Notes: generated by a model not told the origin, from the sequence alone. A stretch of DNA of 44,278 nt from Polyangium sp. 15x6 (GCF_029960785.1 NZ_JASBQE010000099.1:1-44278), one strand, 5' to 3'. Shown: positions 27,697 to 36,154, numbered from the stretch's first letter. Program-made: numbers and translations.

Positions 27697-28416
27697 ATGC
27701 TTGCGCTTCTCCCGGTCTTCGGGGTTCTTGCGGGCGTACTGACGACGATGGCGGGGCTCGGCGGGGGCATCCTGCTGCTGCTCGGGCTGTCGCTCGTGTG
27801 GGGCCCGGCGGCGGCGCTGGCGTCGACGGCGCCGGCGATGCTCTTCGGCAACCTGCACCGGCTATGGCTCCTGCGGGAGGAGTTCGACCGGGACGCGGCG
27901 AAAGCGTTCGCCTGGGGCGCAGTGCCCGGGAGCTTCCTGGGCGGGCTGATGGCGGCATGGATGCCGGAGGGCGTGCTGCGATGGCTGATGGTGGCGATGA
28001 CGGCAGCGGCGCTGGGGCGAGCGTTCGGGCTGTTCACGTGGAAGCCGCGGGCGGCGGCGATGACGCCGGCGGGGCTGGGGATCGGGGCGATCAGCGCGAC
28101 GGCGGGAGGAGCGGGGCTCTTGGTGGGGCCGCTGTTCATGGCGGCGGGGCTGACCGGCAAGCGCTTCGTGGGGACGATCGCCGCGGCGGCCGTGGCGCTG
28201 CACGCGGGGCGAGTGGCGGCGTACGGGCTCGGCGGGATGATGACGGGAGAGACGGTGGTGCGAGCGTCGGTGCTGACGGTGGCGGTGATGGGCGGCAACG
28301 TGGTCGGGCTGTGGCTGCGGGATCGTGTGCTCGACGAGCGGAAAGCGGAGCGGCTGGAGCTGGGTGCGCTGGTGGTGTGCATGGGGCTGAGCATGCTGGG
28401 GGTGGGGAAGGGCTGA
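27697..28416 (+). CDS. TauE/SafE-family membrane permease
   Basis: The product is 239 residues from ATG 27697, preceded by a near-perfect Shine-Dalgarno (GAGGAGGTGA). About seven to eight hydrophobic spans are visible. The glycine-rich first helix (LTTMAGLGGGILLLLGLSL) and the second-half repeat (GIGAISATAGGAGLLVGPLF) are the paired signatures of the sulfite exporter TauE/SafE family. It likely exports a small organic or sulfur-containing anion. The substrate is unknown. Control by the divergent LysR regulator is inferred from arrangement and the operator-like dyad. Confidence 0.9.
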   Translation: MLALLPVFGVLAGVLTTMAGLGGGILLLLGLSLVWGPAAALASTAPAMLFGNLHRLWLLREEFDRDAAKAFAWGAVPGSFLGGLMAAWMPEGVLRWLMVAMTAAALGRAFGLFTWKPRAAAMTPAGLGIGAISATAGGAGLLVGPLFMAAGLTGKRFVGTIAAAAVALHAGRVAAYGLGGMMTGETVVRASVLTVAVMGGNVVGLWLRDRVLDERKAERLELGALVVCMGLSMLGVGKG

Positions 28417-28512
28417 GGTTGCAGCGGGGAGGGGGGGAGGGGAGGAGGAGGGGGTCGAGGGAGGCGTTCGGCGGGCAGTCGGGGGCATTTGGAGGGGGGG
28501 CGAAAAAAGTCG
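28417..28512. other. G-rich intergenic stretch
   Basis: The plus strand is almost purely purine and G-rich just after the permease stop (repeated GGGGAGG, GGAGGAGG, GGAGGGGGGG). No gene is present. It could form G-quadruplexes or an R-loop, but nothing in the sequence proves a role. Confidence 0.5.
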
Positions 28513-28542
28513 TTGACAGGCGACGCGGAAGATGGTTTTACT
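28513..28542 (+). promoter_or_regulatory. Promoter of tRNA-Thr
   Basis: A perfect -35 TTGACA (28513-28518) and a -10-like TTTACT (28537-28542) are separated by 18 bases. The predicted transcript start is about 15 bases before the tRNA. This fits a sigma70-type housekeeping promoter. Confidence 0.7.
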
Positions 28543-28563
28543 GCGCGCCCGTTCGACGGGAAC

Positions 28564-28638
<75 letters not shown>

Positions 28639-28658
28639 GGCGTTTTCACGAGTGATTC

Positions 28659-28677
28659 CGGGCCCTTAGCGGGCCCG
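28659..28677. terminator. Hairpin after tRNA-Thr
   Basis: A perfect 7-bp stem CGGGCCC/GGGCCCG with loop TTAGC begins 20 bases after the tRNA CCA end. It is followed only by TTG, so this is a weak but well-placed terminator candidate. Confidence 0.5.
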
Positions 28678-28722
28678 TTGTCGATCGCTCTCCCCGGTTG
28701 GTCGCGGCTCTGTTTCCAGGCC

Positions 28723-28899
28723 GTTGCCCAACTGTTGCCCAAACCCGGAAGCCGGTCGGCGACCGGCCGGGCTCGTCGGGAACCTCCCGAACGCTTCGAA
28801 GAGTGCCTGAAACCTAGGGTTTCGAGGGACGCACGGCGCGTGTGGGACTCCGCCGGGATCGGCTGGGCCCGTTGCCCATCCGTTGCCCTGCTGTTGCCC
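28723..28899 (+). promoter_or_regulatory. Arm-type recombinase sites (phased GTTGCCC repeats)
   Basis: Five copies of GTTGCCC lie between the tRNA and the integrase stop. Two start at 28723 and 28734, and three at 28871, 28882 and 28893. The spacing inside both groups is exactly 11 bases, about one helical turn, which is typical of arm-type sites bound by the N-terminal domain of a tyrosine recombinase. There is no gene in the 331-base gap 28639-28969. Confidence 0.6.
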
Positions 28900-28969
28900 T
28901 GACCGTGAGGATCTCCGCTGGATCGAAGGCGATCTCGGGGAGGGCGCCTTCGTGACCCCTTGGGAGCCG

Positions 28970-30424
28970 CTAGGGAGCGTCCGATCGCTTTCTGTTAGCG
29001 ATCCTACGGGCGGCCTCTTCGAGGTCCTGCTTCATGAAGTGCACGTACTTCTGCGTGGTCGCCAGGTGCTTGTGACCTGCCATCCGCTGGACAACATGGA
29101 CAGGGACACCTGCGCGGAGCCATGAAGTGATCGCGTAGTGTCTAGAGCAATACGCCTCGCGTTCACTTTCGCTTGATTTTACCGACACTTGACTCGTCGG
29201 GGTCGTGCCTCCCCGATCGTTTTCCGACAGATTCCCGCCGCCCGCGGATCCCTCGCCGGCCGGGACGAGCAGGCAGGCAGGCAGGGGTGGGAAGACTTCG
29301 CCGGCGTTGCCCCGGAGCGCTTCACCTTCGCGGATGTAGACCAAGGTCGAGTTGAAGTTCTGGTGTCCCGCGCGCTGCATGATGACGTGCGGAGTGTCCC
29401 CACGCATGGCCATCCACGTGATCCCCGTTGCGCGGAGATCGTGAAACGTCATCCGCTTGTGGAGCTCGTCGGCGATGTACAGGTCCGGGCGATCGAGTCC
29501 GGCCGTCTGCATCGCCGCGCGGAAGCGCCGCGCCATGTGCTCGCCATAGACCGGAATTACCCGGCCGCTCTCGTCACGTTCGGCGTACAGCACGCGAAGC
29601 AGGGGAAGTAGATTCGGCTCGATGCGGAAGGCCCGCGGGCGCCTGGTCTTTGTCCCCTTCTCCTGTTTCCGAGCGCGATCGAAGCTGCGGCGGACATAGA
29701 TGACGCCCTCCTGTAGGTTAACGTCGGTCCACCGCAGACGAAGGATCTCCGATATGCGGGAGTAGAGGTATATGGCAAGCGTCGCCAGCCGGCGCATTTC
29801 GAGCGGTACGTTTTCGCACGACACGAGTTGCAGGAACTCTCTCGGGAAAAGGTACACCTTGGATCGTTGATTGCCCCGGTCAGGACCCACGACGCCCTGC
29901 GCTGGGTTGTCTTTGCGGACGCGCAGCGCGAGGTTTTTCGCCGACGATGCGTCCCTGAATAGCTTGTGCACCGCAAGCCATAGCTTTTTCGCGCTGCGCC
30001 ACGAATACTCACCTTGGACGATCTTCTTGTCGAGGACTTGGACCAGTCTTTCCAAATCCTCGCGCGTGATCGTTGCGATTGGCTTCTCTCCGATGGCCGG
30101 CACGACGTGCAGCGTAAAGGCGGAGCGGTCGCTCTTGATGCTGGTATATCCTCGCTCCTCGCGGTCCCTTATCCACCGCTCGAAATACGCGGCGAATGTC
30201 TCTCCCTTTGGAATGGGCGCGCCCTTGCTCCGCTCGCGCGCCTGCTGGTCGAGCCGTTCGCGCGCCTTGTCGGGGTTGTCCGTGTAGAACTTCGCCGTCT
30301 CGCGGGCGCGAGCTTCGGACATGCCCGGGGGGAGGTGGATCCGCACGTAGCGGCCGTCCAGAAGGACGCGCGCCACGTAATGGTCACCTTCAAGCAATAT
30401 GTTACCAGTGCGACGGCGGCCCAT
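28970..30424 (-). CDS. Tyrosine recombinase (integrase) with duplicated C-terminal catalytic box
   Basis: The product is 484 residues from ATG 30424. The N-terminal region is AP2-like/arm-binding (GNILLEGDHYVARVLLDGRY). A SAM-like core-binding domain follows (TFAAYFERWIRDREERGYTS). The catalytic domain has the first Arg in YLYSRISEILRLRW, then FHDLRATGITWMAM, RAGHQNF and the nucleophile STLVY. About 100 residues later a second box appears: SRHYAITSWLRAG, QRMAGHKHL, TTQKY. In both boxes Arg-to-GH spacing (21) and GH-to-Tyr spacing (8) are identical. The HDLR His is missing in the second box. The extra tail could be a remnant of another integrase fused at the attachment side. Insertion into the adjacent tRNA-Thr is inferred. 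Confidence 0.9.
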   Translation of the reverse strand: MGRRRTGNILLEGDHYVARVLLDGRYVRIHLPPGMSEARARETAKFYTDNPDKARERLDQQARERSKGAPIPKGETFAAYFERWIRDREERGYTSIKSDRSAFTLHVVPAIGEKPIATITREDLERLVQVLDKKIVQGEYSWRSAKKLWLAVHKLFRDASSAKNLALRVRKDNPAQGVVGPDRGNQRSKVYLFPREFLQLVSCENVPLEMRRLATLAIYLYSRISEILRLRWTDVNLQEGVIYVRRSFDRARKQEKGTKTRRPRAFRIEPNLLPLLRVLYAERDESGRVIPVYGEHMARRFRAAMQTAGLDRPDLYIADELHKRMTFHDLRATGITWMAMRGDTPHVIMQRAGHQNFNSTLVYIREGEALRGNAGEVFPPLPACLLVPAGEGSAGGGNLSENDRGGTTPTSQVSVKSSESEREAYCSRHYAITSWLRAGVPVHVVQRMAGHKHLATTQKYVHFMKQDLEEAARRIANRKRSDAP

Positions 30425-31478
30425 ATTACAGGACCTCCGCGCTTGAAAAATGGCTGGATCTTGCCCAGATGGACGGTATGGTGCCCATAGGTCAAACCTC
30501 GATTACCGCGGGGTTTGTCTCAGGGTCCCCGTGCATGTTAGCTGCATGCATGGGGGCCCGCTTTTTGTACTGCCCTACCAGCCGACCACACCCCCCGGCG
30601 GGCGTCAAGGGTCCGCCTCGGCCGCTCGGTTGGCTCGCGGCGGCGCGCAGCGGGCCCGTGACGGGATCGGCGAGGGGAGAGCGGCCCGGCGTCGCATCGA
30701 GCACGCTGCGCCCGTCCTCGCGCCCGTGGGGGGACGTGGCAGAACTGCGCCGGCCGGCCTCGGCGCGGGGGGACCTCGGCGAGCTCGCGGGGGCTCTCGA
30801 GGTCCGGCTCGTGCTCGCGTTCGGCCTCGGCCTCGGCGCGCCCGTGCGATCGGCTCGCGGCGGCGCGTAGGCGCCTCGTGCTCGCGCCCGCGTCGCGGTA
30901 GCGCCCGAACCCTGCTTCGCTCCCCTCGCCGATCTTCTCGCGCCCGCTGCGCGCCCGCGTCGGGGTGCTCTCGAGCTTGGTTCGTCCGGGCGATCGGCTC
31001 GCGCGTGGTGGGGGGCGCGCTCGCGCCCTTCGTCCGGGCGCGCCTCGGCGCGCGCATGTCCGCCCGGCGCAGCGGCGGCGCGGCGGCGCGGGGTGATGCT
31101 CTCGAGGTCCGCCTCGTGCTCGTCCTCGGCGGGCGCACGCTCGCCCGTGCGGCTCGATCGGCTCGCGGCGGCGCGATGCTCCGCGCAGCGTGGCCCGTTC
31201 GGAAGCGCGGCGAGCTCGCGGCCGTCCTCGGCCTCGATGTCTCGACGGGCGAAGGGCGGATCGGTCCGTTCGGGCGGCGCGCATCGAGGCGCCGCTCGTG
31301 TATGGTTCGTCATGGCATATCAGCGGCGGCGCTCGCGTGCGCCTCGCCCCTCCCTTTCGAGTGCTTCAATCCCAGCGCGCCCGCCCCCCACGGGCGCGCA
31401 CGATGGCCGAGGACGCGCGAGCACGAGGCCGATCGAGGTCTCGACGGTCCGGACCTCGCGCGAGGCGCCTCGGCGGAA
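30425..31478. repeat. Non-coding GC-rich word mosaic, block 1
   Basis: I find no credible gene in this kilobase; open frames on both strands give only Arg/Ala/Pro-rich nonsense. It is made of recurrent words. Positions 30847-30867 and 31155-31175 are an exact 21-base match, and GATGCTCTCGAGGTCCG (31095-31111) returns at 39165-39181. The first ~150 bases (30425-30580) are lower in GC and should contain the integrase promoter. Confidence 0.65.
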
Positions 31479-31907
31479 TCAGCGGCGGCGCGGGCGCGGG
31501 CTCCGTTCCGTGGTCGGGCCCTGCTTCGGGTCTCGACCCATGAAGAGCTCGTGCTCCTCGGCGGGCGATAAGGCGTTCACGTCGACGGGCGGCGCGGCGC
31601 GGGCGAAGGGAGGCGGGCGCGGCGCTCGCGGGGGCGCGCCCTCTTGCGCCTCGATGAACGCGTGAGCCTCATCCCGCAGCACGAGGATCGTCTTCCCGTC
31701 GGGCGCCTTGAAGCTCCGGAGCTTCCCTTGCCCCGTGAGCCGCTGGAAGGACCGTTCGCCCCAGGGGAAGGTTTTCCGGTCGTAGTACCTCGGCCCCTCG
31801 TCGCCTTTGGTGTGCTTTGCCGCCTCATTCCGGACGAGGCGGAAGAAGTAGGAAAGCAGGATCAACGCGGCTTCGCGCACGTCGGGCGGGATCTCTTGCG
31901 GGTTCAT
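31479..31907 (-). CDS. Putative excisionase-like winged-helix protein
   Basis: The product is 142 residues from ATG 31907, with AAGGAG a few bases upstream. Residues about 1-35 form a helix (DVREAALILLSYFFRLVRNE). The centre, RKTFPWGERSFQRLTGQGKL followed by RSFKAPDGKTILVLRDEAHAFI, has the helix-turn-helix plus beta-wing look of MerR/Xis-type DNA-binding proteins. The C-terminal third is Pro/Ala/Arg-rich mosaic sequence. Small size, DNA-binding look and position about 1 kb from the integrase gene on the same strand suggest a recombination directionality factor or regulator. The family is not certain. Confidence 0.7.
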   Translation of the reverse strand: MNPQEIPPDVREAALILLSYFFRLVRNEAAKHTKGDEGPRYYDRKTFPWGERSFQRLTGQGKLRSFKAPDGKTILVLRDEAHAFIEAQEGAPPRAPRPPPFARAAPPVDVNALSPAEEHELFMGRDPKQGPTTERSPRPRRR

Positions 31908-32150
31908 GGTCTCCTTTCGACGGATCACGGCGCAGCGCTGCAAAGCTACGCACGAGGCGCAGCTTTCCAGACGGCGCAATCCCAGCGCTCGCGGGGGGGC
32001 GGCGCTGTCGGAACTGTCGAAAGTGTTTAGCGCGGGGTCTCGGGCCCGATCAACTCGCTGTCTCCAGCGGGCGCTGCTGGAAAAGCGTGCGGGCCGCTAC
32101 ATGCAAGAGGCCATTCACCAGCGGGCGCTGGCGAAAAAACGTACGCGCCG
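31908..32150. repeat. Intergenic region with a 37-base imperfect direct repeat
   Basis: Copies at 32064-32100 and 32118-32154 begin CCAGCGGGCGCTG and end CCGCTAC. They are 54 bases apart, exactly 18 codons. On the plus strand they read QRALLEKRAGRY and QRALAKKRTRRY in one open frame (to a stop near 32175). This suggests the remnant of a charged helical coding sequence running into the 3' end of the convergent gene. Confidence 0.45.
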
Positions 32151-33209
32151 CTACGAGCGCTTGGGTTTGAGGTAGAATCCGAACCAGCGGCTTATTTGAG
32201 TTTCCGTCATCCCCGAAACCTTACATTCGCCCCGAAGTATCTCGAAAGCAAGCTCGGCGGCAACTTCGTTCACACCGCACTCGATTCCGATTTTTCTGCT
32301 TTCTTCCATTGTTCGTGCCCGGATTTGGTCGAGGTTGCACAGATAGGCTTCAAGCCGTGCGCCAAGTTTCTCGCTACAACCGCGATCCCGTCGCGCCTCT
32401 TGGATTGATGGGATCTGCGGGAAATAGATATAGGCCCACGACTTGACGAACGGCACGTTGTCCTCGAATTTGGCAGGCTTACGCCAATGATCTATAGGCA
32501 CGACGCCCATGGGATGATAACGAAACCTGGCCATCACATGGGCGAGCACGTCCAGTTTAGAGCGATCTTGTTTGGGCTTTTCAGTGGCCGCCATCGTGGC
32601 ATGGGCTTCTGAACGCTCAAGTGCAATCTTGTGGCCGTGAATGAGCACGGCGAGTCGATTTTGAAAAATTCTGAACCGTCCGGCCAGGCTCGCAAACCCT
32701 AATGCATGTCCTTTCTCATCTTCGTCTGGCATCGGATCATCATAGTCGCGGAGAAGCCTGCGGGCGGCGCTGTAAACACCATGCGGCGCACACAGATCGG
32801 CGCCCTGATCTTTTGATATGGCACGTCCAATTGCAGACAAAATTCGGTGAACAACGAATGCGCCGTCGTCGAGGTGATAGTTTGCGTGCTGATAGAAGTG
32901 CTTGGAAAGCGCATGCAGCTTGTGCACCAAGGGATGCTCGTTATGCAAGGGCCCGTCTTTCTCAGGGTCGTAACGATTGCTAGAGGCGTTCCTCCGTGCG
33001 GCTGCCAAGCTCGCCGTGGCAACGGGGTCTGTTCCTTGGCTCTTCGTCGCGGCGGCGCTCTTCGTCGCGGCGGCGCTCTTCGTCGCGGCGGCGCTCTTCG
33101 TCGCGGCGGCGCTCTTCGTCGCGGCGGCGCTCTTCGTTGCGGCGCTCGCGGCCTTGCGCCGCGCATCGCCCTTGCCCTGCTTACTCGTGCTCGCTTTCCC
33201 CGTCGCCAT
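32151..33209 (-). CDS. Unknown cargo protein with Ala/Lys repeat tail
   Basis: No family is recognised. The product is 352 residues from ATG 33209. The N-terminal ~65 residues are low-complexity and basic, with five to six KSAAAT units encoded by a perfect 18-base tandem repeat, much like a histone H1-type or disordered nucleic-acid-binding tail. The rest is globular and lower in GC: HPLVHKLHALSKHFYQHANY, PHGVYSAARRLLRDYDDPMP, VPFVKSWAYIYFPQIPSIQE, and a C-terminal MTETQISRWFGFYLKPKRS. It has no signal peptide or membrane span. The contrast between GC-rich repeat N-terminus and AT-richer body suggests a foreign body fused to local repeat DNA. Confidence 0.75.
   Translation of the reverse strand: MATGKASTSKQGKGDARRKAASAATKSAAATKSAAATKSAAATKSAAATKSAAATKSQGTDPVATASLAAARRNASSNRYDPEKDGPLHNEHPLVHKLHALSKHFYQHANYHLDDGAFVVHRILSAIGRAISKDQGADLCAPHGVYSAARRLLRDYDDPMPDEDEKGHALGFASLAGRFRIFQNRLAVLIHGHKIALERSEAHATMAATEKPKQDRSKLDVLAHVMARFRYHPMGVVPIDHWRKPAKFEDNVPFVKSWAYIYFPQIPSIQEARRDRGCSEKLGARLEAYLCNLDQIRARTMEESRKIGIECGVNEVAAELAFEILRGECKVSGMTETQISRWFGFYLKPKRS
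33042..33131. repeat. Five perfect 18-base tandem repeats
   Basis: The unit CTTCGTCGCGGCGGCGCT is repeated exactly five times with a degenerate partial sixth copy (33132-33146). It lies inside the 5' part of the minus-strand gene and encodes KSAAAT. Unit length is a multiple of three, so copy-number change would keep frame. Confidence 0.95.
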
Positions 33210-33858
33210 GCGCGGGATCGTGTGGTCCGTCCTCGAGATCCCCAAGTTTTCGGCGAGGGGGCCGAGGTCCGGCCGGGCGTAGCTCCTCGCGGCCGAGGCC
33301 GGGCGCTTGCGATCGGTGGACGTGCACGAACTCGCGGCGCGGCCGAGGACGAGCGTGCTCCGCGCCGCCCTCGATGATCGCCGGGCCAAGGGACCGCGGA
33401 CCATGGGCGCAGCGGGCCGAGGACGAGCGCCGGCTCGACGTGCACGAGCTCGCGGCCGAGGCCGAAGAGGACGAGCGCCGGCTCGCCGAGGACGAGCGCC
33501 TGGCCAAGAGCTCGCGGGGTGCAGCTCGACGTGCGACGCCGGGCGGCGCTGGGGGCCGAGGCCGAGGCCCCAGCGGGCGCAACAGGCCAAGGACGAGCGC
33601 CGGCTCGACGTGCACGAGCTCGCGGCGCGGCTCGATCGGCTCGCCCGTCCCCCGCCCGGTCCGCGGGGAGCAAGATTCCGACGCTCGCCCGGCCGGACCT
33701 CCGCGCGAGCAATCGAGCGGCAACCCTCGCCAATCGAGCGGTATGCATGACGGGGATCCCAGCCGATTGCATAGCATTGACGCTCGATTATGCTCACACG
33801 TACGTGCACGAAATGGGCTTGCGTGCCTCGTGCGCGTCGTGGATAGTATCGGCCAGCT
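33210..33858. repeat. Non-coding GC-rich word mosaic, block 2
   Basis: No convincing gene. A 36-base sequence beginning GGACGAGCGCCGGCTCGACG is exact at 33421-33456 and 33591-33626. Related words (CGGCTCGATCGGCTCGCC, GCGCTGGGGGCCGAGG) match other blocks of the island. The last ~100 bases (33760-33858) are less GC-rich and precede the LacI-like gene, with a TTGCGT and a GATAGTAT that could be promoter elements. Confidence 0.65.
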
Positions 33859-34131
33859 ATGCGAAACCTCGACAGACTGAACGATAGACAGCGCGTTCTG
33901 CTCGTCGCTGGCGCGGCGGACCTTCACCCGATCACCGCGGGGCACGTGCTCGGCGGAAAACCCGTCTCGAGGAAGACGCGGATCGCTCTCGAGCGGGCCC
34001 GCGCGAACCTGGACGCGATCCGGGAAGAGCTCGGCGCGGCGCTCGATCGGCTCGCGGCGAACGATACCGCGACCACGGCCGGCGCAGTGTCCTCGGCCTC
34101 GATGCCGGGCGGCGCGGCGGCGCTCGCCTGA
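33859..34131 (+). CDS. Small LacI-like helix-turn-helix protein
   Basis: The product is 90 residues from ATG 33859. Residues about 17-52 (AADLHPITAGHVLGGKPVSR then KTRIALERARANL) align by eye with the LacI headpiece pattern (GVSxxTVSxVLNGxxxVSxxTRxRVxxA), including the hinge-like spacing. No ligand-binding domain follows; the tail (TTAGAVSSASMPGGAAALA) is built from an island repeat word. It is likely a small DNA-binding regulator of the replication module that starts downstream. I see no strong Shine-Dalgarno. Confidence 0.65.
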   Translation: MRNLDRLNDRQRVLLVAGAADLHPITAGHVLGGKPVSRKTRIALERARANLDAIREELGAALDRLAANDTATTAGAVSSASMPGGAAALA

Positions 34132-34177
34132 ACGAACGCGAGGCGCGAGCGTCCTCGGCCTCGATGCCGGGCGGCGC
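34089..34177. repeat. 27-base direct repeat
   Basis: The same 27 bases, beginning GTCCTCGGCCTCGATGCCGG, occur at 34089-34115 (inside the 3' end of the LacI-like gene) and 34151-34177 (intergenic), 62 bases apart. The rest of the gap to 34351 holds a CCGC-rich stretch with no gene. Confidence 0.9.
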
Positions 34178-34351
34178 TCGCGCCCTCGCAATGACATTGC
34201 AGGGGGACGCGTCGAAAGGAGGGCGGCGCGGCGGGATAGGTGCGCGCTGCGATGGCTCGCGCGAGCGGCGATCGTGTGCGCTGGGATTGTGTACCAAGAA
34301 AAACGGCCGCCCCGGGGGGACACCCGGACGGCCGCGGATGGTCGAGAGGAC

Positions 34352-36154
34352 ATGAAGCTAGCAAAATCAGAACTCGAATGCAATGGGACCGGCGAGGATG
34401 AGCATGCCCTCGATGCTCTCGACGGCCGCCCTGTCGACGCTGGGGAGCTTCCGCGCAAGGCCGAGGCGGGCGCGGCGATCGGGACGGCCGAGGCTCGCGG
34501 CGAACCATGCGAGGCCGAGGCCGAGCATGATGGCGGCCGTCCGCCTGGCGAGGAGGACAAGCGCGCTTCCTCCCCTCGCCCGTCGAAGGGCGCCGAGGCG
34601 CAAGGCAAGGCCCGCGGGCGCAAGCGATCCCAGCCGCGAGCGCCTGACCATCCCCCGGGGGATTGGCGGTCCGCCATCGTGTACACGTACACGCGCGACA
34701 GCCGCAAAATTCGCCACGTCACAGCAAATGCCATCACGATTCTTTCGCATGACGAATCGTGGCAAGGCGTCTTCGCGTGGGATGAATTCGTCGCTGCGAT
34801 CGTGTGCATTCACTCGCCGCCGTGGCACCCCGACGACGACGACGGCGCGCCGCTATCGCAGTGGACGGAGACGGACGTCACGAAGCTACAGGCATGGCTC
34901 GTGCGCCGTTACGAGCTCGAATTGACCCCGCCACAGTGCTACGCAGCGGCCGAGCTTGTGGCGAAAAAGCGCCGGATCCACCCTATCCGTGATTGGCTGC
35001 GCGGCCTTCGATGGGACGGCGAAAAACGCCTCGAGACGTGGTTGATCCGTCACCTCGGCGCGCCTGATACGCAGTACGTGCGCCTCGTGTCGCGCTGGTT
35101 TCTCGTGTCGGCCGTGGCACGGGCGATGCGGCCCGGGGAGAAGGTCGACACGATGTTGATCCTTGAAGGACTCCAGGGGATCAAGAAAAGCACGACGCTG
35201 CGCACCCTGTTCGGCGCGACGTGGTTCTCCGACGCGTCGATCGACTGGACGAGCAAGGACCGTTTCGAGGTCCTGCGCGGGCGCTGGTGCGTCGAGATGG
35301 CCGAGCTCGATGGGATCCACAAGGCCGAGGTTTCCAGGGTCAAGGCGTTCCTCGCGACGCAGGAGGATCACTACCGCCGACCATACGCGAAAGCGGCGGA
35401 CACCGCGCCGAGGCAATGCGTGTTCGCGGGAACGGTCAACCCGAACGCGCTCGGGACGTACCTCCGCGACGACGAAAACCGGCGTTTCTGGCCCGTGCGC
35501 TGCACGCACGAGGCGGACCTCGGCGCGCTCGCGGCCGAGCGCGAATTGTTGTTCGCCGAGGCGCTTGCGCGATACGAGGATCCGGATCCTGATTCTCGCC
35601 GCTGGTGGCCCGAGACAGCCGAGGAAAAGGCCGTGTGCGCGGCCGAGGCCGAGAAGCGCCGCCTCGGCGATGCCTGGCAGGGTTTCGTTGACGATTACTT
35701 GGAAAAGCCGACGCGCGAGGCGGTCACGATCTCAGAGATCCTGGAGCACGCGGTCAAGCTCGATGCATCCAGAATGGACCATGGCGCGAGCGTCCGGGCC
35801 GCTACGTGCCTCGCTCGTGCGGGCTGGATCAGGGACGGCCGCGAGCGCCGCGACGGCCGCAGGGAGACCGTCTACAAGCGACCCGCGAAAAACGCGGCGA
35901 GCGCCGAGGCAGGCGCGCAGCTACCGCGCGAGGACGCGGGCGCGAACGACCCGGCGGAACCCGCTCCCGCCTCGCCGTCTCGACCCGTGGACACGCGCCC
36001 GCGAGGCCGGTACGGGTGCCGCTGCACGATTACGCCGGAATGTAGCTGTCGTCCGTGCAAAAATGGCTGTTGTAGCAATTCGGAATGCATGCCAAACGGT
36101 TATTTCGGCCCGAATCGTCCGGACGACCATTGTGATGGGTTTTGCTATGACTGA
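34352..36154 (+). CDS. VapE-type replication helicase with N-terminal linker and Cys-rich tail
   Basis: The product is 600 residues from ATG 34352 (GAGAGG just upstream); a GTG at 34274 is possible. The first ~105 residues are low-complexity Glu/Ala/Arg. The virulence-associated E domain follows: WQGVFAWDEFVAAIV, IHPIRDWLRGLRWDG, ATP-binding GLQGIKKSTTLR (about 270-282), ERW-like RGRWCVEMAELDG, and the arginine-finger region DDENRRFWPVRC. The usual GK of Walker A reads KK. The last ~50 residues contain about 12 Cys (YGCRCTITPECSCRPC, NGCCSNSEC, HCDGFCYD), a possible zinc-binding tail. VapE proteins are replicative superfamily 3-like helicases of phage satellites and plasmids. The stop overlaps the primase-like start by 8 bases. 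Confidence 0.88.
   Translation: MKLAKSELECNGTGEDEHALDALDGRPVDAGELPRKAEAGAAIGTAEARGEPCEAEAEHDGGRPPGEEDKRASSPRPSKGAEAQGKARGRKRSQPRAPDHPPGDWRSAIVYTYTRDSRKIRHVTANAITILSHDESWQGVFAWDEFVAAIVCIHSPPWHPDDDDGAPLSQWTETDVTKLQAWLVRRYELELTPPQCYAAAELVAKKRRIHPIRDWLRGLRWDGEKRLETWLIRHLGAPDTQYVRLVSRWFLVSAVARAMRPGEKVDTMLILEGLQGIKKSTTLRTLFGATWFSDASIDWTSKDRFEVLRGRWCVEMAELDGIHKAEVSRVKAFLATQEDHYRRPYAKAADTAPRQCVFAGTVNPNALGTYLRDDENRRFWPVRCTHEADLGALAAERELLFAEALARYEDPDPDSRRWWPETAEEKAVCAAEAEKRRLGDAWQGFVDDYLEKPTREAVTISEILEHAVKLDASRMDHGASVRAATCLARAGWIRDGRERRDGRRETVYKRPAKNAASAEAGAQLPREDAGANDPAEPAPASPSRPVDTRPRGRYGCRCTITPECSCRPCKNGCCSNSECMPNGYFGPNRPDDHCDGFCYD

Noticed and set aside
28639-28969. Second tRNA or small gene between tRNA-Thr and the integrase
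   Set aside because: No cloverleaf or credible frame could be drawn; the region is explained by the hairpin and the phased repeats.
30450-31571. A 373-codon plus-strand open frame in mosaic block 1
   Set aside because: Low-complexity Arg/Ala/Gly/Pro translation, no Shine-Dalgarno, and overlaps the well-supported Xis-like gene.
33042-33131. CRISPR array
   Set aside because: The 18-base units are directly contiguous with no spacers and no cas genes are present; they encode a peptide repeat.
33181-34809. A 542-codon minus-strand open frame
   Set aside because: Antisense to the LacI-like and VapE genes and to mosaic repeats; translation is Arg/Ser/Pro-rich without motifs.
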